Below, piece after piece: positions 1 to 7,425 of a stretch of 28,906 bases of DNA; the first letter of the stretch is position 1; the number at the start of each line of letters is the position of its first letter. Position numbers and translations under genes: made by a program. Origin of the DNA: JANQQZ01 sp039187315 (GTDB lineage Bacteria; Planctomycetota; Phycisphaerae; Phycisphaerales; UBA1924); NCBI GenBank assembly GCA_039187315.1, contig JBCCZQ010000041.1, positions 1 through 28,906 of the forward strand. Direction: 5' to 3'. The notes beneath the pieces are model-generated. The model searched no databases. It saw only the letters and a program-made list of their open reading frames with translations, and was not told the DNA's origin.

Positions 1-1
1 C

Positions 2-3000
2 CCGGCCGCTGCCATTGGTCTCCTCGAAGGCTACTTGGAGCGACACCTCGGCAAGACAATCACGGCCCAGCCGTTGCTCGATGAGCTCGCTCAGCATGGG
101 CATCATCCTCGTGACCTGCGTCGCGACCCCCAGTTGCGCACGAGGGTCGGAACTCTGCGGGATGAATTCGTTGCATCGCTGCGGGAGCGGCTGCTTGCCA
201 ACACCTGGATTCCGAGGAGTCAGGTCGAGGATGTTGCAAGCTTAATCACTGGCGACGAGCCGCCGCGACTGGTGCTGGTTCATGGAAAGGCCGGGACGGG
301 TAAGACCGGCGTATTGCTCGGAATCGTCGAGAAGTTGAAAGCAGCGGATGTCCTTGTGCTTCCCCTGTCACTCTCAGCTCACCCGATGGATGGAGACCCA
401 CGGGGGTACGGCGAGTCGATCGGATTGAAGGCGACACCGGCTGCTGCGCTGAGGGCAGTAGCTCATGAAGACCGGGCGGTCTTGGTGATCGATCAACTCG
501 ATGCTCTTCGGCTTACGACAAGTGGAGCTACCGCAGCTTGGCGACAGTGTGCGTCAATGCTTCGAGAGGCGGTTCTGGATCCCAAAACCATGGTTATCGT
601 CGCATGCCGCACGTTCGATCTCGAACATGACGCCAATATCATGCGATGGCGGGAGACGGTGGAGCAGGCCCATCCCGGGATGGTATCAACGGTTGATGTC
701 GGCACTCTTTCTGAGTCTGATATACAGCCGCTGCTTCAGTCGGTAGGTGTCGATTATGGCAGTCTACCTCAACGGCTGCAAACCCTTCTACGTCATCCGG
801 GAACTCTGGACGCTTGGTACAGACTTGCAACGAAGGGTGACGTGCGTCGGGATCTGGCGTCACAGACCCAGTTGGTCGCCGCACTCATTGGTACTTATCG
901 CACAGAGGTAGCTCAAGAGCCAGGTGTTGCCGACGCGGACGTTCACCGCGCGATCAATGTCGCTCGTGAGGCTATGGAGCAGTCAGGCACGCTCTCTGTT
1001 CCAGAGGTTGCTTTCGACGCCTGTCTGGCCGCGATGCGTGCTTGCTGCTCAGTCGGGCTGTTCGTCAAGGTTGGGGGGGCGGTCGCGTTTCCACACCAGA
1101 GCTACTTTGACTATCTGGTCGCGAGGGCATCGCTAACCGAGTCTGGTGGAGACTCAGAGAGCATCGTTGCATGGGTCAAGAAAGGCCAGGGCCTCGAACG
1201 TCGAGATCAACTGCGCCAGCTACTTTTCCTTCTACATGACCAAGATCCAGCCACTGGGGCATCGGTAAGCCGAAAGATGATCTTGGACCCCGGTGTGCGA
1301 TTCCATCTCAAGCACCTGGTTCTTGGTGTCCTCAAGGAGGTCGATCCCATATCGGCTGATCACCGAGCGGTGGTCGTAGAGTTGATTGGTCAGGACGCTT
1401 GGCGAGATCACATTGTGAGCCGGGTTCTCTTGCTGTCTAAGCCGTGGTTCCAAGCACTCAATGCGGATGGCGTCTGGAACAAGCTGCTTACTGCATCAGC
1501 GGGCGAGGACCGGGCGATGTGGATGCGCACCATCCTCATGCTGATGGAATCCTGTCCGGAAGAAATTGATCGTTTGCTATCTCCGGTTATGGATGGACCA
1601 GATGGAGTGGATCTCCTTGGCCGTTCACTTGGGTGGTCAGATCCGTCTGCGGATTCCCCCAAAGTCGCCGAAGTACGCGATGAACAGATTCGATCTGGCG
1701 AGTGGGCCGTTCACGACGTCATGCTCGATGGGGTTGCGAAACATGATTCTCATCGCCTTGTACGGTTAATCGACTGTATGATACGGGGATTGCTCCGAAA
1801 GAGTCTCTCGGCAAGTGCCTCGAATACTGATGAGCAGATTGCGTCCTTGAGAGAATCTTCTCTTCAGAAGAACGTGCCCGCGGCGATCCGAAATCAAGCG
1901 ACTGTCGCCTACCCGGTTTTCGCTCGACTGGTGCTCTTGTGCGAGCGATTGAAACAGCGAAGTGTTCCCGACGCCCAGTCAATCGATGATCTTACAACTC
2001 GATACATGCGGTACAGCTCCTTCTATGACGACTTGGCCGGTGCAGTCCGTAGTATGACATTGCACGCTGTTGTTGGACTTGCAGAAAAGGAGCCGGAGTA
2101 TCTGAAGACAGTTCTGCAATCGTCCCAGGTTGCGAAATCGAATTCCTTGTCGGTTGCGGTGGCGCTTGGGCTTGGTCAATCTTCCACCACGGTATCCGAT
2201 GAAGCGCTGGCATGGCTCCTTGCTGATGAATCGCGACTGTCGCTCAGAGACCGGTACGAACGTGATCGGCATGGATTGGCGGCTGACATCATTCGCAAGC
2301 ACTCAATAGGGTGCTCGGCGGCAACGCTGTCAGAGCTTGAAACCTCACTCTTGGATCTACACCCCAATGAGGAGAAAGAGGAGTATCGATACATCCTCCA
2401 GGAGTTTCTGTCAAAGGGTGTCTTCGGCCACGTCGAAGAGGGGCGATTCGTGCCGCTAATCAACCCGATCGGAAGAACGCAGCATCTATTGCTCAGCGCG
2501 ATTCCAGAAGACAAGAGGTCAGCACTAGCAATCGAGCGGATACGCAGCTTGGACGACAAGTTTGATGGCCCGGCGAGTGAACAGGCTGGCTTCGAATCCA
2601 CAGGTGGTCGTGTCGGGTCTCCTATTCCGGATGAGCATTTAGACAAGGTCTCGGATCAACAGTGGCTACAGATCATCAATCAAGACTGGGGGGCGCGGCC
2701 TCGCAGATGGAAACAGATGGGCCCGGATCGTGTCGGCGAGTCTTCCCATGAGCACTTCGCGAACAACTTCGGTGCTGTGGCGAAACGCCAGGCTCCTCGT
2801 TGTGTACTGCTGGCCCGTAGCTTTCCTCCGGAAACTCCGGCGGTGTACTACGCGCAGCTATGTGATGCTCTTGCGGACAAGGACTGTGATCTTGATAGCT
2901 GCGGCTCTGAAGGAATTTCGTTTCTGCTGGACTGCGCGAGGACGATGGATGACCGATATCTCGTAATCGCCGCATGCCGTGTCATCGGTCGCCACCCTCA

Positions 3001-4153
3001 ATACAAATGGGGCGAGTCGGCATGGCAGCTCTTGGATCACGCTGCAAGTCATGAAGACCCGGAGCATGAAGAGTTTTCCGTTCACAGTGGCGTGGGCAAG
3101 GAGATGCGGCCTGATGTCGAGACAACCAGCCTCAACTGTGTTCGGGGGGTAGCGGCCGGGGCACTTGCCAGCTTGGCCTGGGGTGATCAGGACCGGTGTC
3201 AGCAAGCGATGCCGCTTGCCCGGAAGCTGGCGGAGGATCCTCACCCTGCTGTCCGGATTGCTGCCGCAGAACTTGCGATGGCTGCGTACTCCGTTCAGTC
3301 TCAACTCGGAATCGCGCTGCTCAGAATGATCATCGATACCGCAGATGACAGGGTGTTGGCTGGGCGATGGCTGAATCGACTCATCGGCCGTGTAAGGTGG
3401 TGTGATCGCGAGTCAGGTTGGACAAGAGGACAATCTCGAGGCCGCAACAGACTCTTGCGACATTGGAAGCTGCGTCAATGGAGGCGTCAGAGCGCGCTGC
3501 CCGATCTTTTTGCCCGTATGGTTGGTTCCAGTATTGAATCCGTGTCACAGCAAGGTGCTCATTGGATTACAGCGGAGCGTCTCCAGTTCGGTACCTCAAA
3601 GGGCACATGGCGTACGGCTGTTCAGGGTCCTGTAGTGCAGCGGAAGGCTATCGCCGAAACGCTAAGCCAATTGGTAACGGACGAGGCATCGGACAGCCAA
3701 TCAGCCGAAGCGCACCTGATCAAACTGTTCGACGATCCGGATGAAGCTGTACGAGCAGCAGCGTCATACGTTTTTCGGCGCGACGATGTGCTCGATTCAA
3801 GTGTTGGGCAGCGGTTGGCTACTGCGTTTGTCCGATCGGCAGCGTTTATCGACAACTCGGAGGATCTCATCTGTCCGCTGTCTCGTGAGGCGGTAGACCT
3901 GTTGGCCTACACAGACGTGGTGCTGGCATCAGCAGATCGACTTGCGAGTGAGTTGGCCGAGGAATCTCGAAGCATGCAGCATCGCTTGGGCATGGCTGGT
4001 CGAAAGCAGTCATCGCTACTTCTCAGACTCTACGACTCCGCTATCAAGGCTGATCAACCGGAGCTAGCGTCCCGGTGCTTGGACCGCTGGGATTATCTCT
4101 TGGAGCGTCGAGTAGGGCAGGCCGAGACCCACCTGGAGGCATTGCCGACGTAA
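2..4153 (+). CDS. STAND-type P-loop NTPase with HEAT-like C-terminal repeats (5' partial)
   Basis: The reading frame is open to the left edge (codons run from base 2), so the N-terminus, where a STAND protein would carry its effector domain, lies outside. Numbering from the TTG at 35, a Walker A motif GKAGTGKT is at residues 84-91, a Walker B-like VLVIDQLDAL at about 149-158, and a sensor-like strand MVIVACRTFD near 186. The remaining ~1100 residues are helical; HEAT-like units with the DPxxxVRxAA pattern occur near residues 1066-1080 (EDPHPAVRIAAAELA) and 1230-1245 (DDPDEAVRAAASYVF). This is the layout of large STAND NTPases that sense a ligand through a C-terminal repeat array and are common in anti-phage defence loci (Avs and relatives). 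The defence role is inferred; the NTPase fold is seen. Codon use is less GC-biased than in the T2SS or RHS genes. No partner gene is visible downstream in the same direction. Confidence 0.8.
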   Translation, partial: PAAAIGLLEGYLERHLGKTITAQPLLDELAQHGHHPRDLRRDPQLRTRVGTLRDEFVASLRERLLANTWIPRSQVEDVASLITGDEPPRLVLVHGKAGTGKTGVLLGIVEKLKAADVLVLPLSLSAHPMDGDPRGYGESIGLKATPAAALRAVAHEDRAVLVIDQLDALRLTTSGATAAWRQCASMLREAVLDPKTMVIVACRTFDLEHDANIMRWRETVEQAHPGMVSTVDVGTLSESDIQPLLQSVGVDYGSLPQRLQTLLRHPGTLDAWYRLATKGDVRRDLASQTQLVAALIGTYRTEVAQEPGVADADVHRAINVAREAMEQSGTLSVPEVAFDACLAAMRACCSVGLFVKVGGAVAFPHQSYFDYLVARASLTESGGDSESIVAWVKKGQGLERRDQLRQLLFLLHDQDPATGASVSRKMILDPGVRFHLKHLVLGVLKEVDPISADHRAVVVELIGQDAWRDHIVSRVLLLSKPWFQALNADGVWNKLLTASAGEDRAMWMRTILMLMESCPEEIDRLLSPVMDGPDGVDLLGRSLGWSDPSADSPKVAEVRDEQIRSGEWAVHDVMLDGVAKHDSHRLVRLIDCMIRGLLRKSLSASASNTDEQIASLRESSLQKNVPAAIRNQATVAYPVFARLVLLCERLKQRSVPDAQSIDDLTTRYMRYSSFYDDLAGAVRSMTLHAVVGLAEKEPEYLKTVLQSSQVAKSNSLSVAVALGLGQSSTTVSDEALAWLLADESRLSLRDRYERDRHGLAADIIRKHSIGCSAATLSELETSLLDLHPNEEKEEYRYILQEFLSKGVFGHVEEGRFVPLINPIGRTQHLLLSAIPEDKRSALAIERIRSLDDKFDGPASEQAGFESTGGRVGSPIPDEHLDKVSDQQWLQIINQDWGARPRRWKQMGPDRVGESSHEHFANNFGAVAKRQAPRCVLLARSFPPETPAVYYAQLCDALADKDCDLDSCGSEGISFLLDCARTMDDRYLVIAACRVIGRHPQYKWGESAWQLLDHAASHEDPEHEEFSVHSGVGKEMRPDVETTSLNCVRGVAAGALASLAWGDQDRCQQAMPLARKLAEDPHPAVRIAAAELAMAAYSVQSQLGIALLRMIIDTADDRVLAGRWLNRLIGRVRWCDRESGWTRGQSRGRNRLLRHWKLRQWRRQSALPDLFARMVGSSIESVSQQGAHWITAERLQFGTSKGTWRTAVQGPVVQRKAIAETLSQLVTDEASDSQSAEAHLIKLFDDPDEAVRAAASYVFRRDDVLDSSVGQRLATAFVRSAAFIDNSEDLICPLSREAVDLLAYTDVVLASADRLASELAEESRSMQHRLGMAGRKQSSLLLRLYDSAIKADQPELASRCLDRWDYLLERRVGQAETHLEALPT

Positions 4154-4401
4154 GCCACGCCGGCGTCGCTTCCTGCCACATCTGCGGCACGGCGAAATCA
4201 AACTCGAAGCCCACGAAGACGCAGACCTCCGGGGTCAGTATGCAGGTGAATCGCCCTCACGCCGCATTCGATGAACGGTACCTGACAGAACAGCACATTT
4301 AACCAAGCTTAAGTACATTTCGAGGATCGATATTGGGGGTGGTGCCGGTCCGCTGGCCTCGGAGTATGTGAGTCATTGGGCATCGTCGCTTGTGTAATGA
4401 C
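4154..4401. other. Gene-free stretch between NTPase gene and small minus-strand operon
   Basis: About 250 bases separate the NTPase stop from the convergent 42-codon reading frame. I see no convincing gene, tRNA or strong terminator: only short, weak inverted repeats around 4343-4356, and no T-run after them. Part of it reads open in another frame as an extension from inside the NTPase gene, without a ribosome binding site. It could contain the left boundary of the adjoining mobile block, but I found no matching direct repeat at the other side. Confidence 0.4.
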
Positions 4402-4530
4402 TCAGCTGCTTGTTGGTTTCGGGTTCGGCTTTGTTTGGGGAGGTCGGCTAGCGGCGTCGGGTGCCGCCGGCTTTCGCTCAGTTTGTTCTGCCGATGCACC
4501 TTTACCGCCGTGATGTCCGCCATTCGCCAT
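4402..4530 (-). CDS. Small hydrophilic peptide (42 aa), translationally coupled to the membrane-protein gene
   Basis: A short frame starts at the ATG at 4530 with a strong ribosome binding site, AGAGGAG, ending 7 bases upstream and overlapping the stop codon of the preceding gene (TAGAGGAG). The product begins MANGGHHGGKGASAEQTER and ends in a Pro/Lys/Ser-rich tail (PPQTKPNPKPTSS); it has a His/Gly-rich start and no membrane segment or recognised domain. The 12-base gap and the placement of the Shine-Dalgarno sequence support real, coupled translation. I do not recognise the family. A competing ATG at 4523 in another frame (74 codons) sits too far from the same site. It may be a small partner of the membrane protein; that is inference. 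Confidence 0.5.
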   Translation of the reverse strand: MANGGHHGGKGASAEQTERKPAAPDAASRPPQTKPNPKPTSS

Positions 4531-4542
4531 CGTGAATCTCCT

Positions 4543-5067
4543 CTATTCGCTATCCCTGAGCAGCCTGTCCACTCGCTGGTAGTACCGGTTCAGTGTGCTT
4601 CGTGACCCGAGTGCCAGAACGAGTACCACGAAGCACATGGTCACATCGAGTTCATCGAATCCCATTCGACTGTCGGCGATCGACCCTCTCCAGCACAGCC
4701 ACGCAAAGAGCAGCGTGACCAGCGTGTTGCCATAGAACTGATAGTGGCGGTAGTGGTTCTCAACCAGCCATTCGTACGCCACCACTCGATCGTGAAGCCT
4801 CCCGTCGTCCCAGTCTGGTCGCTTCAAACCAGTCGCATGGTGCATCGAGTCCAGCAGTGCCCACCTGACCGCGTTCGCGAGCATGCCTGATGCGATCGAC
4901 GCCACCGTCACGTACAGGAATCCCCCGAGCGAGGGACCTTCTTGACGAGATCCGATCAGCAGGTCCCGGAGGTCTGGGTAGAGGTAGCTTGCTCCCCACA
5001 GACCGATGAACCCAGGCGCGATGTAGGCGATCAGAAGGCCGAAGTGACGGGTTGTCGTGTCGCGCAT
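4543..5067 (-). CDS. Four-helix integral membrane protein of unknown function
   Basis: The 174-residue product has four hydrophobic segments at about residues 9-30, 47-70, 108-127 and 140-157, with a charged, His/Tyr/Trp-rich loop between helices two and three (including WLVENHYRHYQFYGN). There is no signal peptide and no recognised enzymatic motif. The start is well supported: AAAGGAG lies upstream of the ATG at 5067, preceded by a good sigma-70-like promoter. It is followed after 12 bases by a 42-codon frame and is divergent from an XRE regulator, which suggests it is the regulated gene of a small cargo operon. I do not know its function; small membrane proteins in this kind of setting are sometimes toxins or entry-exclusion-like factors, but nothing here shows that. 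Confidence 0.75.
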   Translation of the reverse strand: MRDTTTRHFGLLIAYIAPGFIGLWGASYLYPDLRDLLIGSRQEGPSLGGFLYVTVASIASGMLANAVRWALLDSMHHATGLKRPDWDDGRLHDRVVAYEWLVENHYRHYQFYGNTLVTLLFAWLCWRGSIADSRMGFDELDVTMCFVVLVLALGSRSTLNRYYQRVDRLLRDSE

Positions 5068-5101
5068 CGTGTTCGGGCGGATCTCCTTTCAGCTTGACTC
5101 G

Positions 5102-5120
5102 TGTCAGTCTACATCTGACA
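5102..5120. promoter_or_regulatory. Inverted repeat, candidate operator in divergent promoter region
   Basis: TGTCAG (5102-5107) and CTGACA (5115-5120) form a perfect 6-base inverted repeat with a 7-base spacer. It covers the -10 box and half the spacer of the minus-strand promoter, so a bound protein would block transcription of the membrane-protein operon. The adjacent XRE-type protein is the obvious candidate. A second pair, CTTGAC (5093-5098) and GTCAAG (5131-5136), flanks it with a different centre. Confidence 0.45.
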
Positions 5121-5135
5121 ACGTTTTCATGTCAA
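5106..5135 (-). promoter_or_regulatory. Sigma-70-like promoter for the membrane-protein operon
   Basis: On the minus strand a perfect -35 box TTGACA (plus-strand 5130-5135) is followed after 18 bases by TAGACT (plus-strand 5106-5111), which matches the -10 consensus at four of six positions. The predicted start of transcription is roughly 30 bases before the ATG at 5067, leaving room for the AAAGGAG ribosome binding site. Confidence 0.5.
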
Positions 5136-5160
5136 GCCCTCTTCTGGGCAAAGTCATCGC

Positions 5161-5412
5161 ATGCCAGTCAGGGCGGTGCATCACCGCGACTACCAGATGG
5201 TTCCGCATCTTCTCCGCCGCCTGCGTGAGGGAGCTGATTTGACGCAGCGGCAGCTTGCCGAACGTCTTGGCAAGTCGCAGCAGACCATCCACTCCTCAGA
5301 GACAGGGAGCCGCCGTGTCGATCTTGGTGAGTTCTGCCGCTGGGTTGAGGCGTGTGGACTGACGCCGGTTCAGGGTCTTGAGCTGTACCTGTCCCAGCGT
5401 CCAAAGAAGTAA
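5161..5412 (+). CDS. XRE-family helix-turn-helix regulator
   Basis: The 83-residue product is a single Cro/CI-type helix-turn-helix domain: LRRLREGADLTQRQLAERLG is helices one and two, KSQQTIHSSETGSRRVDLGE is the recognition helix and following turn, and the segment ending in GLELYLSQ completes the five-helix bundle. It likely binds DNA as a dimer. It is divergent from the membrane-protein operon, with an inverted repeat in the ~90-base gap, so local (auto)regulation is a reasonable inference. The start is uncertain: neither the ATG at 5161 nor the one at 5194 has a clear ribosome binding site, and a start at 5194 would still keep the whole HTH domain. Confidence 0.85.
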   Translation: MPVRAVHHRDYQMVPHLLRRLREGADLTQRQLAERLGKSQQTIHSSETGSRRVDLGEFCRWVEACGLTPVQGLELYLSQRPKK

Positions 5413-5470
5413 CGCCTGCTAGCGACTACGTCCCCGTTCTGGCGTCATCCCCTCGACGCATCCTTTTTCC

Positions 5471-5638
5471 TGTGTTGTTGAACGACCGTGGATCCCTACA
5501 CGGCCGCTCGTCCCGGATCAAGCCGCCGCCGGCTTCCTCCGCGTTGCTCCGTGCAGCCGGTCCCCCGGCAAGCCGGGCGTACTTGGCTTGACCGGTCCAT
5601 CGCTGGCCGTGTTCTTCGGGACCACGTTCAACAACACA
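5471..5638. ncRNA. Structured leader or ncRNA candidate closed by a 14-bp perfect stem
   Basis: TGTGTTGTTGAACG (5471-5484) is perfectly complementary to CGTTCAACAACACA (5625-5638). Inside lie CCGTG/CACGG (5486-5490 with 5499-5503), AAGCCG/CGGCTT (5520-5525 with 5530-5535), and CCGGTC/GACCGG (5557-5562 with 5590-5595) enclosing CCCGGC/GCCGGG (5564-5569 with 5572-5577). The result is a multi-branched fold with no open gene in it. It ends 16 bases before the ATG of the first cassette gene, so it may act as a 5' leader. The perfect terminal pair is also what a ~168-base miniature inverted-repeat element would show. I cannot assign it to a known RNA family. Confidence 0.4.
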
Positions 5639-5654
5639 TAGAAAGGAAATATCT

Positions 5655-5945
5655 ATGACTACGAATACCAAACCCGTCGATCACGTCCGCCTCGGGACCA
5701 TCCAGGCCGCGATCTGGAAAAACACCGATCAGGAGGGACGCATCCGCTACGGCGTCACCCTCGAGCGTCGGTATCGCGACAACGAAGGTGTGTGGCAATC
5801 GAGTGACAGCTACGGCCGCGATGAGCTTCTGACCCTCTCCAAGGTCGCAGATCTTGCCAATTCGCGAGTCCACGCGTTGCAGTCGGAAGAACGCGACGCG
5901 AACCGAGTCGCCCAAGCCACCACAGAGCGTGGGAGGCAGCGATGA
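5655..5945 (+). CDS. Small conserved hypothetical protein, cassette copy 1, first gene
   Basis: The 96-residue product has a core of about 60 residues with the pattern IxAAIWKNTDQ...YGVTLERRYRDNEGVW...SYGRDELLTLSKV, which looks like a compact beta-sheet domain followed by a helix. The paralogue at 7446 shares the IW-NTD, ERRY-DN-G-WQSS and following Gly positions. From memory, similar small proteins accompany ArdC and conjugation genes in mobile elements, with no function known to me. AGAAAGGA precedes the ATG. Its stop overlaps the next start as ATGA, so the two are probably translationally coupled. Confidence 0.8.
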   Translation: MTTNTKPVDHVRLGTIQAAIWKNTDQEGRIRYGVTLERRYRDNEGVWQSSDSYGRDELLTLSKVADLANSRVHALQSEERDANRVAQATTERGRQR

Positions 5946-6241
5946 CACCCGAAGTTCAAGAGAAGATCCTCGAATCACTCACCATCAACGAGGTGCAGGT
6001 CCAGATCGTCCAGCACGACGCAGATGGCCGTAGCCGGATGGGAGCTCGGTTTGCTCCATCGTCGGGATCGGTGAGTCTTGCACCGGTCTATGACATGCAT
6101 GAGCTCACAGAGCTTGGCGATACCGTCTCCATCGCGATCGCCATCATGCGATACCTGTCGGAGCGTTCGAGCCTCATCGAGCTCAGCATTGCCTTTGGCA
6201 GGCTTCTCGAGGAGCATGAAGTCAACGAAGGACCTCGATGA
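5942..6241 (+). CDS. Small hypothetical protein, cassette copy 1, second gene (99 aa)
   Basis: The 99-residue product is soluble and mixed alpha/beta, with a central motif ARFAPSSG and a C-terminal helical half VYDMHELTELGDTVSIAIAI. The protein at 7727, also exactly 99 residues, keeps the same pattern (ARFASKP, then AFDLAELKQLAGAVRLAIAL), so the two are diverged paralogues. It overlaps the gene before it and the ardC-like gene after it, each by ATGA, so the three form a coupled unit. I do not recognise a family. Confidence 0.75.
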   Translation: MTPEVQEKILESLTINEVQVQIVQHDADGRSRMGARFAPSSGSVSLAPVYDMHELTELGDTVSIAIAIMRYLSERSSLIELSIAFGRLLEEHEVNEGPR

Positions 6242-7194
6242 CGAGAGCGGGCAAGGCCGGCACGACCGGCCGCTCGGACCGGCTGCGGCAGACGCAGCAG
6301 CTGGCTGAGCAAGCTCTCGAATCGCTCTCGGAGCAGCTCGGTCGGGGCAACAGCGAGCGGCTGGAGCAGTTCCTCACGACGATGGGGCGGTTCCCCCGGT
6401 ACAGCTTCGGCAATCTCATGCTGATCCTGAGCCAGAAGCCCGACGCGACCCGCGTCGCAGGCTTCCGAGCGTGGAAAGACCTCGGACGATTCGTCCGCAA
6501 GGGCGAGCGGGGTATCGCCATCATCGCACCCATGCGGATCAGGGCCACAGACGACCCGGATGCCCAAGTCGGCGGAGAGGGCGAAGCGGGCTCAGAAGAA
6601 TCGGCAACAAGATCACCGCTGCGGTTCAGGGTGACGCATGTCTTCGACATCTCGCAGACAGAGGGCGAGCCGCTGCCGGATCTCGGCTGCGTCGCGGGCG
6701 ATCCCGGCCGGCTCCTGGACCGCCTCGAAGCGGGCGTGATGTCGGCGGGGATCCTGCTCAGCGAATCGGAGTTCCTGGATGCGGACGGTCTTTCCAGAGG
6801 CGGCGGGATCGAGCTCAATGCGAACCTGGAGTCCGCCGAGCGATTCTCCGTCCTGGTACACGAGTTCGCCCACGAGCTGCTGCATCACCAGAAGCTCGAT
6901 CGGCCGGACGACGAGCCGCGTCCGCCCAAGGTCGTGCGAGAAACCGAGGCAGAGGCGGTCGCGTTTGCCGTCTGCGAGGCCGTCGGTCTTGAGACCAACG
7001 GGGCGGCGATCGACTACATCCGTCTCTACCAGGGCGATGCCGAGACGCTGGCTCAATCGCTCGACCGGATCCGGCTGGCCGTTTCCCGGGTGCTGACGAT
7101 CCTCGATCCGTCTGAGGGATCCGAGTCGGGATCCGTTGAAGCTGTTATCACGGCCGAGAAGTTTCAATCGGACCGATTCGGGAAGAGTCGTTGA
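6238..7194 (+). CDS. ardC: ArdC-like anti-restriction protein (ssDNA-binding N-domain + zinc metallopeptidase)
   Basis: The 318-residue product matches the ArdC layout. The N-terminal ~100 residues fit the ArdC ssDNA-binding domain (LEQFLTTMGRFPRYSFGNLM, ILSQKPDATRVAGFRAWKDL, then GRFVRKGERGIAIIAP). A zinc-peptidase domain follows, with HEFAHELLHH at residues 208-217 (His208 and His212 as ligands, Glu209 catalytic) and an ETEAEAVAF helix at 235-243 supplying the third ligand. A low-complexity, acidic linker (about 100-125) separates them. ArdC proteins enter the recipient during conjugation and protect incoming ssDNA from restriction; here that fits the nearby MobF relaxase. The start overlaps the previous gene by ATGA. 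Some relatives carry only the peptidase part, but this one has both. Confidence 0.88.
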   Translation: MTRAGKAGTTGRSDRLRQTQQLAEQALESLSEQLGRGNSERLEQFLTTMGRFPRYSFGNLMLILSQKPDATRVAGFRAWKDLGRFVRKGERGIAIIAPMRIRATDDPDAQVGGEGEAGSEESATRSPLRFRVTHVFDISQTEGEPLPDLGCVAGDPGRLLDRLEAGVMSAGILLSESEFLDADGLSRGGGIELNANLESAERFSVLVHEFAHELLHHQKLDRPDDEPRPPKVVRETEAEAVAFAVCEAVGLETNGAAIDYIRLYQGDAETLAQSLDRIRLAVSRVLTILDPSEGSESGSVEAVITAEKFQSDRFGKSR

Positions 7195-7381
7195 ATCTCC
7201 ATCGATACCGGGTATCCCCTTCCCCTGAGATCCGTCTTTTCCGGACAGATCGGGAGTGGGTTGCAGAGTGGTAGTCGTACCGCCCTCGCCGAGCCATCAA
7301 CCCCGCCCTCCGGGACGGGGTCCTCCACTCCGTTGCGGCCTGACGGTGACGGCTCGTCTGCCGGGCGGTGATGACCCCCAT
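7195..7381. other. Gene-free leader upstream of cassette copy 2
   Basis: This GC-rich gap has no supported gene. It contains a hairpin CCCCG/CGGGG (7301-7305 with 7316-7320) and CCTCC at 7322-7326, which lies 124 bases before the next ATG. Cassette copy 1 has CCTCC at 5536-5540, 119 bases before its ATG, also followed shortly by GTTGC. CCTCC is complementary to a Shine-Dalgarno sequence, so it could pair with the downstream AAAGGAG. Together with 7382-7443 this forms the counterpart of the copy 1 leader. Confidence 0.4.
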
Positions 7382-7420
7382 TGGGTTTCAGGGACGCCCC
7401 TCGGGCGTGCCCGAAACCCA
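7382..7420. promoter_or_regulatory. Strong long hairpin just upstream of cassette copy 2
   Basis: TGGGTTTC (7382-7389) pairs with GAAACCCA (7413-7420) and ACGCCC (7394-7399) with GGGCGT (7403-7408); the whole is an 18-base-pair arm with two mismatches and a 3-base loop (7400-7402). No T-run follows, so it is not a typical intrinsic terminator for the ardC operon, although it could stop read-through or protect the RNA end. It ends 25 bases before the ATG at 7446. Confidence 0.6.
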
Positions 7421-7425
7421 CAAAC

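Noticed and set aside
3400..3560. Possible frameshift in the Arg/Trp-rich part of the NTPase
   Set aside because: The stretch looks odd (many Arg and Trp), but flanking HEAT-like pattern continues in the same frame and the other frames are no more protein-like.
4075..4302. 75-codon plus-strand frame over the end of the NTPase gene
   Set aside because: It begins out of frame inside the NTPase gene without a ribosome binding site and shows no recognised domain.
4299..4523. 74-codon minus-strand frame overlapping the 42-codon gene
   Set aside because: Its ATG lies about 14 bases from the ribosome binding site, while the ATG at 4530 in another frame is optimally spaced.
5471..5638. Integron attC site
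   Set aside because: The arms do not match the RYYYAAC and GTTRRRY core sites at the required positions, and no integrase is present.
7382..7420. Rho-independent terminator of the ardC operon
   Set aside because: The stem is strong but no T-run follows on either strand, and it lies close to the next start codon; a regulatory role is more likely.
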